NCBI GenBank assembly: GCA_963771305.1
Contig: CAVYTS010000021.1
Span: 124,001 to 188,000, forward strand
Length of the DNA: 64,000 nucleotides
From: CAJCIT01 sp963771305
GTDB taxonomy: Bacteria; Acidobacteriota; Terriglobia; Bryobacterales; Bryobacteraceae
Direction: 5' to 3'
Made by a program: the position numbers and the translations under genes. How positions within the stretch are numbered: the stretch's first letter is position 1; every line of letters starts with the position of its first letter. A model generated the notes under the pieces. The model had not been told where the DNA came from. It did no database searches and saw nothing but the letters and a program-made list of their open reading frames with translations. Shown here one piece after another: positions 18,266 through 27,078 of this stretch.

Positions 18266-21200
18266 ATGAGGATTCGCCGCAAACTGATGCTGGTTTTGTT
18301 GGGGCTGGGCGCGCTGACGGTCCTGGTGACCGGCTACGTTTCTTACAAGAGCTCGGAGCAAAGCCTCATCCAGGCGGTGGAAAAACAGCTCACTGGCCTG
18401 CGGCGCGCCAAGGCCGACCAGATCGAGGACTATTTCCACACCCTCGAAGGTCAAGTCATCGCGATGAGCGACGACCGGGAGATTGTGGAGGCTACGCGCG
18501 CGTTCCAGGACGCGGTCGAGAAGCTTGATCGCCTTCCGGTTTCCGCCGAGGAACGGGCAGCGATCAATGCTTTTTACCAAGATCGGTTCCTGCCGAAGCT
18601 TGAGACCATGATCCCGTTGCGTTCGAAGCCGGAAGCCTATTTGCCGGCCGGCAACGGCGCCGACCACCTGCAGTACAGCTACATCGTCAAGAATCCTTTC
18701 CCGGCCGATCGGAGGAAAGACTTCGACGAAGCTCCGGAGAAAAACGACTACGACCGCGTACACGCGAAGTATCATCCTCAGCTGCGCAAGGCCGTTCAGG
18801 AATTGGGCTGGCGCGACTTGTATCTCATTGACGACAAGAGCGGGCGAATTCTGTATAGCGAGGCGAAGGAACCCAGCTTCGGAACGAGTCTGGAATCGGG
18901 GCCCTACAAGAACAGCGCATTAGCAAAGGTATTTGCACTGGCCAAGGAAGCGGGTGACACCGACGCGGTGTTCTTCTCTGATTTCGAGGCTTTTGAACCA
19001 GCGATGGGCGCGGCTGCCGCCTTCGTTGCGAGCCCGATCTGGGATGGGCAAGAGCGCTTAGGTGTGCTCGTGTTTCAGGTCTCCAACGCGGAGTTTGACC
19101 GCGTGGTTTCAGGAAACCGGAACTGGGAGCGGGACGGGCTAGGTAAAACGGGTGACACTCGAATTGTGGGAGCGGATTACGTGCTGCGCTCCAACGAGCG
19201 CGGGTTCATTGAGAATCCTGACCGCTACTTCGCCGAGACGATGGCTATGCGAAAGCTGTCGGCAGAAAGCAAGATGCGAACGCGGGTCTTCGGGACGACC
19301 GCACTGCAACAGGAAGTGCGGCTGCCCTCGGTCAAAATGGGCCTGGCGGGCAAAGAGGGCACCATCATCGAGCTGGGACTTGACGACCGCCAGAAATTGG
19401 TGTCATACGGGCCTTTGAACGTTTTGGACACCCACTGGATGATGGCCTCCCAAATCGACATGGATGAAGCATTGGCGCCCGTGCATGACCTGCGGCGTCG
19501 GCTCCGGCTATGGGGCATGATCATCGCCTTGCTGACGGCACTGGCCGCGCTTGGCCTAACGCGAGTCATTGTGCGGCCGGTGGAAAGGCTGCTTCACGCT
19601 GCGCAGAAAGTCGGCGCAGGCGATCTTTCAGTGAAGGTGCCGGTGACATCTAAGGATGAACTGGGCCAGCTGAGCGGCACATTCAATAAGATGGTGACGG
19701 ACATCCGCGAATCAGTGGACGAGACCCGTCGTCAGGCGGATGAGTTACGCAAACAACAGCAGTTCCTGAAAGACTCTGAGGCGAAGTTCCGCACGATGTA
19801 TGAGTCCTCCGGGGATGCGATGGTGCTGTTGGACGAGACCGGTTTTCTGGATTGTAACGGGGCGGCACTGGCTTTCTTCCGATGCCGAACCCGGGAAGAG
19901 TTTCTGCAGCACAAACTCGAGGATTTTGCGCCGCCGGAGCAAGCGAGCGGTGCGAACTCGGCAGACTTGGAAGAGAGGTTCCGAAGTGCCATGCAGGAGG
20001 GTAGCCACAGGTTCGAACGGACTCTCTGGCGCGTTGATGGCACTTCATTTCCGGCAGACGTGCTGATGACCAAGTTGGAGCTGCGCGGCCGGGAGATCCT
20101 GCAAGGCACGATTCGAGATATTTCGGAGCGTAAACAGGCTGAGGAGGCGGTGGAGCGCAGAGCACGTTACGACGCGATGACTTCCGAGATTGGGACCGCG
20201 ATGGTCGAAGAGGGGGAGTTTCGAGAGATGTTGCGGCAGTGTGCGGCCGCAGTTACTCGCGGTTTGGGACAGGAGCTGACGCGAATCTGGATGTGGGATG
20301 CGACAACCGAAACCTTAGATTTGATTGCCAGCGCCGGCGATGAACGCTTAGACGCGGGCGAAGACGAAGCAAGACAGATTGCCCTCACACACCAAAGGGT
20401 AGAGACGCAGTCCGTCGAGTGCCGGGGGAAAACCGTATATTGCAGCGGCTACCCCTTGTTGGTCGGGTCCCGTGTAGCGGGAGTCATGATGACGTTCGGC
20501 GGCAGCCCGCTTTCCAGGGATGATTTCAATATGTTGGGCCATGCCGCCACGCGAGTGGGTCTGGGTCTCCAGCGCAAAGAAACCGGCGATGAATTGCAGG
20601 CAGCCAAGCTGAAGGCGGAAGAAGCGACGGCTTTAAAGTCCATGTTCCTGGCGAACATGAGCCACGAAATACGCACGCCTATGAACGCCATTATTGGGCT
20701 TTCGCACCTGGCGCTAAAAACCAAACTTACGCCGAAACAACGGGATTACATCAGCAAGGTTCACAACGCGGGTACATCGTTGCTGGGAATCATCAACGAC
20801 ATACTGGACTTCTCCAAGATCGAAGCGGGAAAGTTGGATCTGGAGACGACGCCATTCGAACTCGATGACGTCATCGCCACAGTCACAACGATTACGGGGC
20901 AGAAAGCCAGCGAAAAAGGGCTCGAATTTCTGGCGGATGTTCCGAGCTCTGTTCCGCAGCACTTGGAAGGAGATCCATTGCGGCTGGGACAGATCATCAC
21001 AAATCTGGTGAATAACGCGGTGAAGTTCACCGAGCGGGGCGAAGTGCGAGTGAGAGTGCGGCAGGTGGAGGCCACGGGTGACCAGGTGAAGCTCGAGTTC
21101 TCCGTAAAGGACACGGGCGCTGGGATGACACCGGAACAATCGGCACGTTTGTTCCAACCGTTCACACAAGCCGATATGTCCACCACGCGCAAACACGGCG

Positions 21201-22888
21201 GCACCGGCCTGGGACTCACGATTAGCAAGCGCCTGGTGGAGCTCATGTGCGGACAGATCTGGCTCGAAAGCGAACCCGGCGTGGGGAGCACGTTTCTGTT
21301 TACTGCTTGGCTGGGCTTGGGCACAGGAGTGGTGCGAGACAAATTCCATCCGCCCGAACTGCAGAATCTATCCATGCTGGTCGTGGATGACAACCCAGCT
21401 GCGCGAGAGATATTGGCGGATGCACTGGCCGACCTTAGCAGCAAGGTGGACGTGGTGGGTTCGGGACAGGAAGCGATTGCCGCCGTGAAGCAGCACGACG
21501 ACGCCCAACCGTACGATGTGGTCTTCATGGACTGGCGCATGCCTGGCATGGATGGGCTGGAAGCGAGCCGGCTCATCAAGCAGAACCCGGAGCTCAAGAA
21601 GCATCCGGCGTTGGTGATGGTCACTGCATTCAGTAGCGAAGAAGTCCGCGAGGAGGCCGAACGGCTGAAGATCGACGGTTTCCTTCTCAAGCCAGTCACG
21701 CGGTCAATGTTGGTGGATACGCTAGTATCGCTGTTCGCCCGGGGGACCGAGGAGGCGCGGCCGGTTGTGGAGGCCTCCGATGAGCAGGCAGACCAACTCA
21801 ATGGCGTGCGGGTTCTTCTTACGGAGGACAACGTGATCAACCAACAGATTGCGACGGAGTTGCTGGAGAGCGTAGGCGTCCACGTTGAGATTGCCAACAA
21901 CGGCAAGGAGGCGGTGGATAAGGTCATGGCAGGCGGGTCACCGTCGCCGTACGATGTGGTCTTTATGGACCTTCAGATGCCGGAGATGGACGGGTATCAG
22001 GCGACAGCTAGAATCCGTGCGGATTTACGGTTCGCGAAGCTTCCTATTATTGCGATGACTGCGCACGCGTTAGTGGAGGAGCGGCAGCGCTGCCTTGACG
22101 CGGGCATGAACGACCATCTCAGCAAACCGATTGATCCCGATGCGCTGTTTACAACGCTGAGCCGATGGGCTCCGCCGAAAGATCAGAATGCCAAGAGCGA
22201 GGCCGCTGGTATCGCCAGCCAGGGAACGGTTGCGTTCGGCGGCACGGGCCGTACAAACGAGGACGTAGCGATACCAGAGATTGAGGGCGTCGATGTGCCT
22301 GACGGACTGCGGCGTTTGGCGGGAAATCGCCGCTTGTACCTGAACCTGATCGAGCAGTTTGCCAAGAAGCAAGGCGAGGCGTCCGGACAAATTACGACGG
22401 CACTCGCCGGCGGCGACCGTCAATTGGCCGAGCGCGTTGCGCACACCGTGAAGGGCGTGGCCGGCAACCTGGGAATCAAGCAGATTCAAACATCGGCCGA
22501 ACGGTTGGAACGCGCCATTCGAGAGAACGACGTAAACGAGCAAACTGCGCTGGTCGAGTTTCAAAGCCTGCTTAGCCACCAAGTGGAGGCGATCGAGCGA
22601 GCGCTTGGCACCGTCGGGGCATTAGCAACAGACACTCAGAGTGACGCGCCCTTCAACCGCGAGGCGACCGGCGCTGCGGTGGCGAGACTCAAGGCACTAT
22701 TGGAAGCCAGCGATGGAGATGCGTCGGAGGCGTTCCTTAGCCTTGAGTCCATGCTGGCCGGCAAGGTTCCCAAGCCGCGGCTCGATGCGTTGAGCACCGC
22801 GATTAACGATTTCGATTTTGATGGTGCGCTAGTGAAGTTGGACGAGATTGCGCGCGATTCTGGTGTGGACGGAAGGAGTGCGTCATGA
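18266..22888 (+). CDS. Hybrid sensor histidine kinase (sensor-HAMP-PAS-GAF-HisKA-HATPase-REC-REC-HPt)
   Basis: A 1540-residue membrane sensor kinase. TM1 is at residues about 8-26, a large extracytoplasmic sensor (Cache-like) spans about 30-405, and TM2 (LRLWGMIIALLTALAALGL) lies near 412-430. HAMP follows, then PAS (from about 502), GAF-like (about 637-780), HisKA with phospho-acceptor His800 in FLANMSHEIRTPMN, and HATPase_c with N-box DPLRLGQIITNLVNNAVKF and G-boxes. REC1 starts near 1035 with Asp1089 (FMDWRMPGMDG), REC2 near 1181 with Asp1235 (FMDLQMPEMDG), and HPt has His1393 (AHTVKGVAGNLG). All phosphorelay residues are present. It overlaps the next gene by ATGA, so the two are translationally coupled. 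Confidence 0.96.
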   Translation: MRIRRKLMLVLLGLGALTVLVTGYVSYKSSEQSLIQAVEKQLTGLRRAKADQIEDYFHTLEGQVIAMSDDREIVEATRAFQDAVEKLDRLPVSAEERAAINAFYQDRFLPKLETMIPLRSKPEAYLPAGNGADHLQYSYIVKNPFPADRRKDFDEAPEKNDYDRVHAKYHPQLRKAVQELGWRDLYLIDDKSGRILYSEAKEPSFGTSLESGPYKNSALAKVFALAKEAGDTDAVFFSDFEAFEPAMGAAAAFVASPIWDGQERLGVLVFQVSNAEFDRVVSGNRNWERDGLGKTGDTRIVGADYVLRSNERGFIENPDRYFAETMAMRKLSAESKMRTRVFGTTALQQEVRLPSVKMGLAGKEGTIIELGLDDRQKLVSYGPLNVLDTHWMMASQIDMDEALAPVHDLRRRLRLWGMIIALLTALAALGLTRVIVRPVERLLHAAQKVGAGDLSVKVPVTSKDELGQLSGTFNKMVTDIRESVDETRRQADELRKQQQFLKDSEAKFRTMYESSGDAMVLLDETGFLDCNGAALAFFRCRTREEFLQHKLEDFAPPEQASGANSADLEERFRSAMQEGSHRFERTLWRVDGTSFPADVLMTKLELRGREILQGTIRDISERKQAEEAVERRARYDAMTSEIGTAMVEEGEFREMLRQCAAAVTRGLGQELTRIWMWDATTETLDLIASAGDERLDAGEDEARQIALTHQRVETQSVECRGKTVYCSGYPLLVGSRVAGVMMTFGGSPLSRDDFNMLGHAATRVGLGLQRKETGDELQAAKLKAEEATALKSMFLANMSHEIRTPMNAIIGLSHLALKTKLTPKQRDYISKVHNAGTSLLGIINDILDFSKIEAGKLDLETTPFELDDVIATVTTITGQKASEKGLEFLADVPSSVPQHLEGDPLRLGQIITNLVNNAVKFTERGEVRVRVRQVEATGDQVKLEFSVKDTGAGMTPEQSARLFQPFTQADMSTTRKHGGTGLGLTISKRLVELMCGQIWLESEPGVGSTFLFTAWLGLGTGVVRDKFHPPELQNLSMLVVDDNPAAREILADALADLSSKVDVVGSGQEAIAAVKQHDDAQPYDVVFMDWRMPGMDGLEASRLIKQNPELKKHPALVMVTAFSSEEVREEAERLKIDGFLLKPVTRSMLVDTLVSLFARGTEEARPVVEASDEQADQLNGVRVLLTEDNVINQQIATELLESVGVHVEIANNGKEAVDKVMAGGSPSPYDVVFMDLQMPEMDGYQATARIRADLRFAKLPIIAMTAHALVEERQRCLDAGMNDHLSKPIDPDALFTTLSRWAPPKDQNAKSEAAGIASQGTVAFGGTGRTNEDVAIPEIEGVDVPDGLRRLAGNRRLYLNLIEQFAKKQGEASGQITTALAGGDRQLAERVAHTVKGVAGNLGIKQIQTSAERLERAIRENDVNEQTALVEFQSLLSHQVEAIERALGTVGALATDTQSDAPFNREATGAAVARLKALLEASDGDASEAFLSLESMLAGKVPKPRLDALSTAINDFDFDGALVKLDEIARDSGVDGRSAS

Positions 22889-24051
22889 GCAACTTGGAAG
22901 ACAAGAAGATACTGCTCCTGGTGGATGATGAGCCCTCCAACATCCAGGTGGTGAACTCTATTCTGAAGGATACCTACAAGATTCGCATCGCCACCGGCGG
23001 GACGAAGGCTCTGGAACTTGTGAAGGTGGTGCCGCCGCCAGACTTGATCCTGCTGGACGTTATGATGCCCGTGATGGACGGCTACGAAGTCTGCACACGC
23101 TTAAAAGCGGATGCTCAGACAAGGGAGATTCCTGTGATCTTCCTGACCGGCAGGACCGAGACCGAAGACGAAACACGAGGCTTCAATGTGGGCGCCGTGG
23201 ATTACATCCATAAACCGTTCTCCCCGGCGGTGGTCCGGGCACGGGTGCAAACACACCTGACACTCCGCGGAATCCGCCAACAATTAGCCGATCAACTGCT
23301 CACTATCCAAAAGGAACTGGCCATGGCTCGGGAGATTCAGTTGTCGATCATGCCGACACTTATCCCGAGCATTCAGGGCCTGGACATTGCGGCACGATAT
23401 AGCCCGATGACTTCGGTGGCGGGCGATTTTTACGACTTCATGCCAGTCGACGGCAAGCGCCTCGGCGTATTTGTGGCGGATGTCTCAGGGCACGGCGTCC
23501 CAGCCGCGCTGGTCGCTTCGATGTTAAAGATCGCGCTGGCTTCCCAAGCACCGAACGCGTCAGACCCTGCGAAGGTTTTGACGGGCCTGAATCGAGCCCT
23601 TTGCGGAAAGTTTCAGGGACATTACGTGACCGCTGCGTACTTGTTCATTGACCTGGAGAAGCAGACTATCTGCTATGCCGGGGCCGCGCATCCGCCGATG
23701 TTGTTGGGGAACGGAACGGCTGGAGGCACACGCGAAGTGATCGAGAATGGCTTGTTCCTCGGAATGTTCCCGCACGCGACCTATAGCAGTATCGATGTGC
23801 CCGTGACGGTCGGAGATCGCGCGGTGCTCTGCACCGATGGAATTGCTGAAACCACCAACGCGGCGGAGGAACAATTCGGGCAAGAGCGGATACAGCAGTT
23901 CATGGAGACTTCTTCGGCCGTCAGTTGCGACCAGTTTTGCGACGACTTCCTGGCTGAGTTATTACGCTGGTCGGAAAGGCCGCCCGATGCCGAGCAGGAG
24001 GACGACATTACGCTAGTGGTAATCCGATGGGATGGCGAGGCCGCGAATTAA
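22885..24051 (+). CDS. Response regulator with PP2C/SpoIIE-type phosphatase output
   Basis: A 388-residue protein whose ATG overlaps the kinase stop (ATGA). The REC domain covers residues 8-125, with acidic pair LLVDDEPSN, phospho-acceptor Asp58 (LILLDVMMPVMDG) and Lys in YIHKPFSP. A short coiled linker (QQLADQLLTIQKELAMAREIQ) leads to a SpoIIE/PP2C domain: VAGDFYDFM, FVADVSGHGVPAALVASML, LCTDGIAETTNAAEEQFG and EQEDDITLVVIRW, with the metal-binding Asp residues present. Such RsbU/RsbP-like proteins dephosphorylate Ser/Thr on STAS-type partners. The adjacent hybrid kinase is the likely phosphodonor. Confidence 0.95.
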   Translation: MSNLEDKKILLLVDDEPSNIQVVNSILKDTYKIRIATGGTKALELVKVVPPPDLILLDVMMPVMDGYEVCTRLKADAQTREIPVIFLTGRTETEDETRGFNVGAVDYIHKPFSPAVVRARVQTHLTLRGIRQQLADQLLTIQKELAMAREIQLSIMPTLIPSIQGLDIAARYSPMTSVAGDFYDFMPVDGKRLGVFVADVSGHGVPAALVASMLKIALASQAPNASDPAKVLTGLNRALCGKFQGHYVTAAYLFIDLEKQTICYAGAAHPPMLLGNGTAGGTREVIENGLFLGMFPHATYSSIDVPVTVGDRAVLCTDGIAETTNAAEEQFGQERIQQFMETSSAVSCDQFCDDFLAELLRWSERPPDAEQEDDITLVVIRWDGEAAN

Positions 24052-24262
24052 CGATACCGGCGATTGCGCCGTCGAAGCGCAGCCGCCAGGAAGAGTGCGG
24101 CGCTACTCAACGCCATCGTCGTGGGTTCGGGAACGCCAGTGGCAAGCTGGCCGCGAATCTCGCCGCCCCGGGAAGTCCGGAGTGTGAATAGATGGTACCG
24201 CCACCTCCGACAATCCTGTTAAGCTCACACGACCGGAAGAGAGCAACAAGGGTTTATCATTT
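24048..24262 (-). pseudogene. Remnant of a CHRD-domain protein with PEP-CTERM tail
   Basis: On the minus strand the last frame reads GEIRGQLATGVPEPTTMAL, then a hydrophobic helix and RRRNRRYR before TAA (24048-24050). V-P-E-P plus helix plus Arg-rich end is the PEP-CTERM sorting signal. Just upstream, other frames give HTPDFPG and IVGGGGTIY, which join it to form the end of a CHRD domain (consensus 'hT..fPgGEIRGql'). At least two frame changes are needed, and no start codon or N-terminal CHRD sequence is present: the next gene's stop is only 10 bp away. The stop overlaps the end of the convergent PP2C gene. Confidence 0.62.
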
Positions 24263-24271
24263 TGCCTGGGA

Positions 24272-25675
24272 TTAGCGCTGAGTCTGATCAATCAAGTCAA
24301 GCAACCCGTAGACGATTCCGGATTCGGCGTATCCCGGCTTCAAGCGTGAGCCGAGCACTTGGAACGTGTAAGCGCCGAACGCGGTATCGTTCGGAATGTA
24401 ACCGGAGTTGGCCCTCCCATTCGCGAGTGTAACCACGACCGTGTTCGCGAGCGGCGATTCCTTTTTCAGACGCATTGCGATCGGGCTGTAAACCTCAGCA
24501 TCAATGCTGGCGAGGGCAACGTCTCCGATTCGTAAGACGCCGAGACGGATGGTCACCGGTTCACCTTCTTCATAAACGCCAGGACTCCCTTCCCGGACGT
24601 TATCAGTCCGCTTCCGGCCGGGGCAGGTGATCATCTTCTGGTCGGCGGTGATCGCCGGGTTTGTGTTTGTCCGGGTGGTGTCCGTCATGACGCGGATAGC
24701 TTCTTCGCCAAGCAGAACGCCCTCGGCGTCCATCACGCGCTCCAGTGCGTCTCGAACCTCCGGGTCCAATGGCTTCACTTCCACCTTGCCATTGCGCAGC
24801 GGACCTTCCACCTTCTCGCGCGTGAGCACATTTCCGGTGATCGTCACTCCACTCCGGGAAGCCATGTCGTTGGTTGCCACACGCAAGTACAGCGGATTCT
24901 GGTCTCCGGATGCGCCCTGGGCGAAGATCGCGACCATCTTGTCTCCGTACGCTTGCTCGATGTAGCGGGACGTGGCCCCGGCGAAATCAGCGCTCGTGAA
25001 ACCCGCAAGATACCCATTGACCGGGTGCATCGCATAGTCGACATAAGCCGCGACCGGCTCTCCGCTAAGTGTCTCGAACTTCAGAACAGCTACCGTTTTG
25101 TCCGAAGGTCCGTTGAGATTCGGCGCTTGGGTCCAACGGTGAGTCTCCTGGTCGATCGCGTCCCGATTGACGTTCAAGTAGGAAAAGCCGGTCCCGAAGC
25201 CCATCTTTGCGGGCTGCAGCTTTGCTTTTGCCTGGCGTACGGCTTCCACGATCTTCGCGATGACAGGCGGTGGCGGAGCATTCGGATCGGGCGGGCCAAA
25301 GCCACCTCGCCCCGGTACATCACCAGCCGCCAAGCCGCTGTGGGTGTGCGTTGCCGACATGAGAATGTTTGCCACCGGGCAACCGAGTTCGGACGCAACT
25401 TGCTTCGACGCAAGCGTCCATACTTGCTCTGACAGACCCGACTGGTCAGCCCCGATCAGGACCGCCTTGGCCGATCCGCTCTCCAGGACGATGGCGCGGA
25501 CATAAAGTCGCTCATGTTCGTACTTGCCACTGGGAGGATTGGCTGGATCGGCGGGAGGGGTGATATCCACCCGAGCTGCGCCCACGCTCAGAGCAGCCGA
25601 TGCAGTTGCCACGGTGCTGAACGACAGCACCGCGCCTAATAAGCTTCGGAATACAAAGTTTTGTAAATGGTCCAT
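24272..25675 (-). CDS. Secreted neutral/alkaline ceramidase-like protein
   Basis: A 467-residue protein. It starts at MDHLQNFVFRSLLG (ATG complement 25673-25675, AGGA upstream), with a signal peptide ending TASAA. It matches the N-terminal domain of neutral ceramidases: VGAARVDITPPAD, a zinc-binding type HTHSG in LMSATHTHSGLA, DYAMHPVNGY, and FAQGASGDQNPLY, which stands where ceramidases have the catalytic-Ser loop N-x-G-D-V-S-P-N. That Ser is replaced in register (GDQNP), so true ceramidase activity is uncertain. It lacks the C-terminal beta-sandwich of full-length enzymes (usually about 650-700 residues). Confidence 0.84.
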   Translation of the reverse strand: MDHLQNFVFRSLLGAVLSFSTVATASAALSVGAARVDITPPADPANPPSGKYEHERLYVRAIVLESGSAKAVLIGADQSGLSEQVWTLASKQVASELGCPVANILMSATHTHSGLAAGDVPGRGGFGPPDPNAPPPPVIAKIVEAVRQAKAKLQPAKMGFGTGFSYLNVNRDAIDQETHRWTQAPNLNGPSDKTVAVLKFETLSGEPVAAYVDYAMHPVNGYLAGFTSADFAGATSRYIEQAYGDKMVAIFAQGASGDQNPLYLRVATNDMASRSGVTITGNVLTREKVEGPLRNGKVEVKPLDPEVRDALERVMDAEGVLLGEEAIRVMTDTTRTNTNPAITADQKMITCPGRKRTDNVREGSPGVYEEGEPVTIRLGVLRIGDVALASIDAEVYSPIAMRLKKESPLANTVVVTLANGRANSGYIPNDTAFGAYTFQVLGSRLKPGYAESGIVYGLLDLIDQTQR

Positions 25676-25950
25676 TTGGTTCCTCGTCCTTTCTGTTGAG
25701 AAACACTGTCGCAGGTGAGCAATCCCGTATTGCAAGTGAACATTGTAACCGGCGAACCTTAAAAGTATCTGAAGACTTGTTAACCCGGACGCCTTTGGCA
25801 CCTCCTTTCAGGGATATTTAAGGTTTGCACGCGATGCTGCTGACTATTGGAACCATCAAACGCGTGCGTCTGCCCAAAGCATTCGGACGTCATGTTCGGC
25901 GCTGTGAAGAAAAGAATCAGTCGCCTAAAATAAAATGCTAAGGAAATACT

Positions 25951-27078
25951 TTGTCGATGAAAACCGTTTGCGCCCTCTGCGCTTTAGTCCTGATCTCTTT
26001 GTCCGTTATGGCCGCCAACGAGCAAACCCCAACCTCTCGTGTCGTCGCGGCGGCGAACACGTTCCTTTCGACGCTCGGCCAGAAGCAACGGCAAGCCGTG
26101 CTGTTCGCCTTCGACGATCAAGAGCAGCGTAAGCGCTGGTCGAATTTTCCGGTTGCGGTTGTTCCGCGAGGCGGAATCAACTTAAAGGACATGACTGCGG
26201 AGCAACGGTCGGCCGCCATGGCTTTAGTCGCGTCCGCACTCAGTGCCAAGGGTCTTGAGAAAGTTCAGCAAATCATGGAAGGCGACGAGGTCAACAAAAA
26301 TGAGGAGGCGAACAATCGCGGTGGCGGACCCGGGCCGCGACCCGGCAACGGAGGCCCACCGCCAGGCAATGGAGGCCCTCCACCATTTGGCGGCGGGGGC
26401 AACCGTCAGCCTTGGAACGGCCCGATTTTTGGCAAAGACCTGTATTACATCTCCATCCTCGGCAAGCCCTCCGAAAAAGATCCTTGGATGTTGCAGTTCG
26501 GAGGCCACCACTTGGCGCTCAATATCGCCATCGCCGGCGAACAGGGTGTGCTCACTCCGACTCTGACCGGCGCGCAGCCTGCGCTCTACACCAGCAACGG
26601 AAAAACGGTGCGCCCCCTTGCCGGTGAAAGCGACAAGGCTTTCGCTTTGCTCAGTGCCCTCGACGACAAGCAGCGGAAGCAAGCGATCCTCAGTTACCAG
26701 CTGGCCGATCTGGTACTCGGACCTGGGCAGGATGGCAAAACGGTCGTGCCGGAAGGGCTGAAGGCCTCCGCCATGAACGAGCGCCAGCGCGCTATGCTCC
26801 TTGATGTGATATCCGAATGGGCGGGCATCATTCACGAGAGCGCGGCCGCGGCCCGTATGGCCGAACTGAAAGCCGACCTGGATGAGACCTGGTTCGCATG
26901 GAGCGGCCCCGTAACGGTCACTCCCGGACACAACATTGCGGCTTATTACCGTATTCAGGGACCGCATCTTGTCATTGAATATGCCCCTCAAACGCTGGGC
27001 GGCGATCCCTCGATGCATGTCCACACCATGTATCGCGATCCCACTAACGACTATGGCCGGAAGTTCATCAGGCAATGA
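25951..27078 (+). CDS. DUF3500 family secreted protein (intact copy)
   Basis: A 375-residue protein with a signal peptide (KTVCALCALVLISLSVMAA). DUF3500 features are visible: RVVAAANTFLSTLGQKQR near the N-terminus, then a Pro/Gly linker (residues about 125-150), and the core MLQFGGHHLALNIAIAGE, YHIQ-type AYYRIQGPHLVIEYAPQ and the end HVHTMYRDPTNDYG. The many His residues hint at metal binding, but function is unknown. A TTG at 25951 has AGGA at ideal spacing; the ATG two codons later (25957) is the alternative. It overlaps the HupE-like gene by ATGA, so the two are coupled. Confidence 0.92.
   Translation: MSMKTVCALCALVLISLSVMAANEQTPTSRVVAAANTFLSTLGQKQRQAVLFAFDDQEQRKRWSNFPVAVVPRGGINLKDMTAEQRSAAMALVASALSAKGLEKVQQIMEGDEVNKNEEANNRGGGPGPRPGNGGPPPGNGGPPPFGGGGNRQPWNGPIFGKDLYYISILGKPSEKDPWMLQFGGHHLALNIAIAGEQGVLTPTLTGAQPALYTSNGKTVRPLAGESDKAFALLSALDDKQRKQAILSYQLADLVLGPGQDGKTVVPEGLKASAMNERQRAMLLDVISEWAGIIHESAAAARMAELKADLDETWFAWSGPVTVTPGHNIAAYYRIQGPHLVIEYAPQTLGGDPSMHVHTMYRDPTNDYGRKFIRQ

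Noticed and set aside
20761..21927. 388-codon minus-strand open frame
   Set aside because: Antisense to the kinase/REC region of the hybrid histidine kinase; low-complexity Ser/Thr-rich translation.
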